From a virus: a DNA stretch of 21,237 bases. Below, piece after piece: positions 19,926-21,237 of the stretch. The notes beneath the pieces were generated by a model. The model made no database searches, was not told the DNA's origin, and saw only the letters and a list, made by a program, of their open reading frames with translations. Positions within the stretch are counted from its first letter, which is position 1. Each line of letters opens with the position of its first letter. Both the position numbers and the translations under genes were made by a program. The stretch lies in IMG/VR virus record IMGVR_UViG_3300042902_000127, positions 1 to 21,237 of that record; one strand, given 5' to 3'.

Positions 19926-20492
19926 CTAGTTTTTATAAAAAATATGACTACCAATTTGTACTGTTTTTTCTACTTTCTTACTCCAATACGGGGTAACATA
20001 ATCCGCATGGAAGTATATTGCTTCATCTGTTATATCATACATGTGTTCATGATATAGATAGATCAATACTGCTAAATTGTATATCTTATTATACAACACT
20101 TTCTTGGGTTTTGTCAACTTCTTTTTTGTGCCAACCCATGAAAATTGCCAAACTTTACCGTTATTTTGATGAACGACTTTACATATTGTATTTGGATATC
20201 GTTTAGATTCGACACGGTTCATTGTTACCATACCAACTGCAAGCCAACCTATACTACCTTCACCCTTAGATTCGTGGTACATATTTTTCGTGAGACATTC
20301 CAATTCTTTTTTTTCTTTCTTGGAAAAAATTCTCGTGTTGATTGGTAATGGTGCGAGATAGTCTTTCACTTTTATCTTATGTGTTTTGATCGGATAACTT
20401 GTAGCATACGAGGACTCTTGTGACAGAGATAGAAATACAGCGGCGATCAATAAAAATAAACCAATTGATAAAGCGATGATATTATTTTTCAT
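19926..20492 (-). CDS. SleB/CwlJ-type cell wall hydrolase with N-terminal anchor, probable endolysin
   Basis: 188 aa. The ATG at 20492 overlaps the previous stop (TAATG); a TTG three codons earlier is poorly spaced from its ribosome site. Residues 5-25 are hydrophobic (IIALSIGLFLLIAAVFLSLS), followed by SSYATS, so the protein is exported or membrane-anchored. The catalytic domain begins CLTKNMYHESKGEGSIGWLA (about 66-85) with Glu74 and Glu78, then VGMVTMNRVESKRYPNTICK, WQFSWVG, and ends AIYFHADYVTPYWSK plus IGSHIFYK. These are the motifs of the Hydrolase_2 (SleB) family of peptidoglycan hydrolases. A signal-anchor endolysin is the likely role. It is encoded among replication genes, not with the tail, and no holin is seen in the window. 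Confidence 0.85.
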   Translation of the reverse strand: MKNNIIALSIGLFLLIAAVFLSLSQESSYATSYPIKTHKIKVKDYLAPLPINTRIFSKKEKKELECLTKNMYHESKGEGSIGWLAVGMVTMNRVESKRYPNTICKVVHQNNGKVWQFSWVGTKKKLTKPKKVLYNKIYNLAVLIYLYHEHMYDITDEAIYFHADYVTPYWSKKVEKTVQIGSHIFYKN

Positions 20493-21148
20493 TAGTCCCA
20501 AAGTCCTCTGTAATATGTTCCAAATAATCTTAATCCATTATCGATTCTTTTTTGTTCTTTGGCCATACCTTCATAGTCACATTCGTAAGTATCATTAGGA
20601 CCAGAAACCATTTCACTGTGTCCATCTTCGAGTTTTTTCCATTGTATATCATGTTTACCTGAACGGTACTTTTCTTCCCAATCGTAAGAGTATGATTCAA
20701 AAGCAAAGATCATTTCATTAAGAACCCAATCCCAACGATCATGCAAGTCATAACCTTTTTTCTCTGTGTCTTCATTGTAAAATTCAAAACACGCCTGATT
20801 AGAATGATCTTCAGTATTTGAAGTTCTCATGTATTCAGGGACATCTTCTAATTCAACAATCGGTGAGCCATGTTTATCTTTCTTTAATTGCTTCAACATT
20901 GGTAAAACGATTGTAGCAAGTGTTGAGTCCATGCTCCACGTATCCCAACGGTCAATCTTTACGTATTCAACACGAGGGTGAATCTTATCTAGAAACCATT
21001 GAATACCTTTTGAAATTGGCGTTAATCTGTTTGACCATTTTTCAACAATTGGATCATCATAATCTATATCACGGCGATAGACTACTTTTTCTAAAAAAGT
21101 ATATGGTGAATACCAATGATTACGATATTTGCTTATGTAGACTTTCAT
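20492..21148 (-). CDS. Tryptophan-rich phage protein of unknown function, 218 aa
   Basis: I have seen this architecture in marine T4-like phages as a hypothetical protein but know no function. The start has AGGA 7 nt upstream. Notable blocks are VYISKYRNHWYSPYTFLEKV (3-22), VEYVKIDRWDTWSMDSTLAT (about 60-79), then IVLPMLKQLKKDKHGSPIVE, and RWDWVLNEMIFAFESYSYDW (about 138-157) with EEKYRSG. Trp and Tyr are strikingly frequent. A segment between about 105 and 135 is polar and probably variable. No membrane segment, nuclease motif or metal ligand cluster stands out. It is followed by the lysin gene with a one-base overlap, so the two are co-translated. Confidence 0.85.
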   Translation of the reverse strand: MKVYISKYRNHWYSPYTFLEKVVYRRDIDYDDPIVEKWSNRLTPISKGIQWFLDKIHPRVEYVKIDRWDTWSMDSTLATIVLPMLKQLKKDKHGSPIVELEDVPEYMRTSNTEDHSNQACFEFYNEDTEKKGYDLHDRWDWVLNEMIFAFESYSYDWEEKYRSGKHDIQWKKLEDGHSEMVSGPNDTYECDYEGMAKEQKRIDNGLRLFGTYYRGLWD

Positions 21149-21237
21149 TATAATTCCTAATGTAATTTTTTAACTCGTCTAGGTAATCATACTTCTCTTT
21201 TACAAATATTTGTGGTGATGTTTCATTCTCAACTGCA
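21120..21237 (-). CDS. C-terminal end of an unidentified gene (partial)
   Basis: A frame open to the right window edge gives 38 residues, including VENETSPQIFVKEKYDYLDE and LKNYIRNYNESLHKQIS, before a TAA at 21120-21122. The other two frames on this strand have stops, and the composition (Glu/Lys/Tyr/Asn) resembles neighbouring proteins. It would overlap the start of the 218-aa gene by 29 bp. No family can be named from so short a piece. T4 has rnh upstream of dsbA, but nothing here supports that. Confidence 0.45.
   Translation of the reverse strand, partial: AVENETSPQIFVKEKYDYLDELKNYIRNYNESLHKQIS

Noticed and set aside
19916-19954. N-terminal extension of DsbA by 13 residues
   Set aside because: It overlaps the end of the lysin gene and no ribosome site precedes it; the ATG at 19915 has AGGAG and gives the T4 length.
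1-21237. tRNA genes, CRISPR arrays, insertion sequences, integrase or attachment sites
   Set aside because: No untranslated gap exceeds about 100 bp, no cloverleaf or regular spaced repeats were seen, and no transposase or integrase is encoded; nothing suggests a prophage.

Overview
The window is a piece of a contractile-tailed, T4-like phage (myovirus) genome. It is AT-rich and almost wall-to-wall coding. Every recognisable gene belongs to the T4 structural core or to the T4 replication/late-transcription core: gp4, gp5, gp6, gp7, gp8, gp25, gp26, gp27, gp32, gp33, gp48, gp51, gp53, gp54-like, gp59 and DsbA. The style of the proteins resembles the cyanophage/pelagiphage branch of T4-like viruses more than enteric T4: a short gp7, glycine/aromatic repeat modules in baseplate wedge proteins, and no lysozyme domain in gp5. 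This is recognition from memory, not a database search. The host is not identifiable from the sequence; the tail lytic domain and a SleB-type hydrolase only imply a walled bacterium.

Region 1 (1-11598, minus strand) is one tightly packed baseplate operon. In transcription order it reads gp48 (tube cap), gp53 (wedge), gp27-like hub, gp5-like OB-fold hub protein, a separate gp5C-like spike with a His-x-His tip, an unknown baseplate-cluster protein, gp25, gp6, gp7-like, gp8-like (cut by the window edge). Most junctions overlap by 1-4 nt (TAATG or ATGA) or nearly touch, which suggests translational coupling.

Region 2 (11630-17525, plus strand) diverges from region 1 across only 31 bp. It encodes the gp4 head-completion nuclease, an unknown 192-aa protein, a gp54/tail-tube-fold protein, the gp26 hub-assembly protein, a gp51 reading frame with no usable start codon, and two tandem paralogous proteins that look like tape-measure/hub components. 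The second paralog ends in a lytic-transglycosylase-like domain. A bidirectional hairpin terminator at about 17530-17545 closes this operon and also the converging gp32 gene.

Region 3 (17554-21237, minus strand) is a replication and late-transcription cluster. In transcription order it reads a partial unknown frame, a 218-aa tryptophan-rich unknown, a SleB-like cell-wall hydrolase with an N-terminal membrane anchor or signal, DsbA, a 97-aa unknown, gp33, gp59 and gp32. The order DsbA-33-59-32 matches T4. gp32 has its own strong sigma70-type promoter.

The main unexpected observations are as follows. (a) gp51 seems to be made only by a programmed -1 ribosomal frameshift out of gp26, the same logic as the G/GT tail chaperones of lambda-like phages. 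(b) The muralytic activity of the tail seems to have moved from gp5 to the C-terminus of a tape-measure-like paralog. (c) The spike is a separate gene with a P2/Mu-style metal-binding tip, so no PAAR cap is needed. (d) CATAAATA late-promoter-like boxes sit at gene starts, two of them 4 nt before the start codon of genes that lack a Shine-Dalgarno sequence.
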